This document shows positions 5,298 to 5,709 of a DNA stretch of 5,709 nucleotides, in pieces; position 1 is the stretch's first letter; every line of letters starts with the position of its first letter. The stretch is taken from assembly GCA_945622055.1 (NCBI GenBank), contig CALZBV010000158.1:1-5709 (forward strand), read 5' to 3'. The notes under the pieces were generated by a model. The model worked only from the letters and a program-made list of their open reading frames with translations, searched no databases and was not told the origin of the DNA. Source of the DNA: an uncultured Clostridia bacterium. GTDB lineage: Bacteria; Bacillota; Clostridia; Lachnospirales; Lachnospiraceae. The position numbers and the translations under genes were made by a program.

Positions 5298-5709
5298 ATG
5301 GATGTATCGGATAAAAAAACTGTTCTGGATGACTCGGCCGCTATCTATCATACGAACGAGGAAAGCTCAGAACGTGAAAACTGGAAGGAATTGAAAGGTT
5401 TTTCTGCAAAGTTGACTCATTTTAAGAGCTATTATCTGCGAAATTCACTTCTGATTCTGGCGGTACTGGCGCTGCTTGGCTACATCGTGTATACGTTTGT
5501 CAGACCGAAAAAGGAAGAGATGCTGTTTGTTGCGATTGTTGACGGCGTGGTCGGCAGTGTGGAAACGGAAGAACTGCAGAAGGAGTATCAGGAGTATTTT
5601 GGCCTTGATGAAGAAACACAGATGATGGTGTTTGACAATACGATGATGCTTTCTGCAAAGGGAGATGCAAATTCTTCACAAAGGTTTACGGCATATTTAT
5701 TTGCGCAGG
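5298..5709 (+). CDS. N-terminal part of an unrecognised single-pass membrane protein (3' truncated by window edge)
   Basis: An ATG at 5298 opens a frame that stays open to the window end, giving 137 residues. GAGGTGA (5286-5292) is a good ribosome binding site. The N-terminus (1-49) is charged and hydrophilic, with K33, K38, K43 and R48 before the membrane. One strong hydrophobic segment at about 50-68 (SLLILAVLALLGYIVYTFV) is followed by RPKKEE and then a soluble region (75-137) that starts with a beta-like LFVAIVDGVVG. The positive charges before the helix favour an N-in, C-out type II topology, though the basic residues after it weaken this. There is no cleavage motif. I cannot assign a family. 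It follows secDF by 93 bases with its own promoter, so a link to secretion is possible but unsupported. Confidence 0.8.
   Translation, partial: MDVSDKKTVLDDSAAIYHTNEESSERENWKELKGFSAKLTHFKSYYLRNSLLILAVLALLGYIVYTFVRPKKEEMLFVAIVDGVVGSVETEELQKEYQEYFGLDEETQMMVFDNTMMLSAKGDANSSQRFTAYLFAQ

Overview
The window looks like chromosomal DNA from a gut-type Firmicute, most likely Lachnospiraceae (Roseburia, Butyrivibrio, Agathobacter or similar). This is inferred from moderate GC content, strong AGGAGG-type ribosome binding sites, a cytoplasmic GH39 beta-xylosidase, a DegV-family lipid-binding protein and SecD and SecF fused in one polypeptide. No rRNA, tRNA, CRISPR array, insertion sequence or phage gene is visible, and no gene-free stretch exceeds 300 bases.

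Layout. Positions 1-141 hold the last 46 codons of an unidentified + strand gene. It is followed after 54 bases by a complete GH39 beta-xylosidase (196-1719) that carries both catalytic glutamates. The xylosidase stop codon lies in a perfect 18-base tandem duplication, next to a strong intrinsic terminator. Convergent to it on the - strand is a DegV-family gene (1841-2707). A 280-base divergent region (2708-2987) separates degV from secDF (2988-5204, +). After a short AT-rich gap with an extended -10 promoter, a second + gene (5298 onward) encodes the start of an unrecognised single-pass membrane protein and runs off the window.

How the genes relate. The xylosidase and the upstream fragment probably belong to an intracellular xylo-oligosaccharide module and are separated functionally from the rest by the terminator. 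DegV proteins bind fatty acids for the FakA kinase, while SecDF uses the proton-motive force to assist Sec-dependent export. Their divergent arrangement, with an inverted pair of identical 11-mers between them, could allow shared control, but this is only inference.

The most interesting part is the secDF leader. A 40-codon ORF (2869-2991) starts with GTG behind a textbook AAGGAG, has a short hydrophobic aromatic-rich core, and ends in an ATGA overlap with the secDF start. Sec components in several bacteria are controlled by such upstream peptides (SecM, VemP, MifM), so this is a candidate for an undescribed secDF leader or arrest peptide. An extended -10 element inside the ORF is the main evidence against it. 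The second point is that the SecF half of SecDF has Ala where the family normally has the proton-path Asp (NAT instead of NDT at residues 640-642), while the SecD-half Asp336 and the TM11-type Arg676 are kept.
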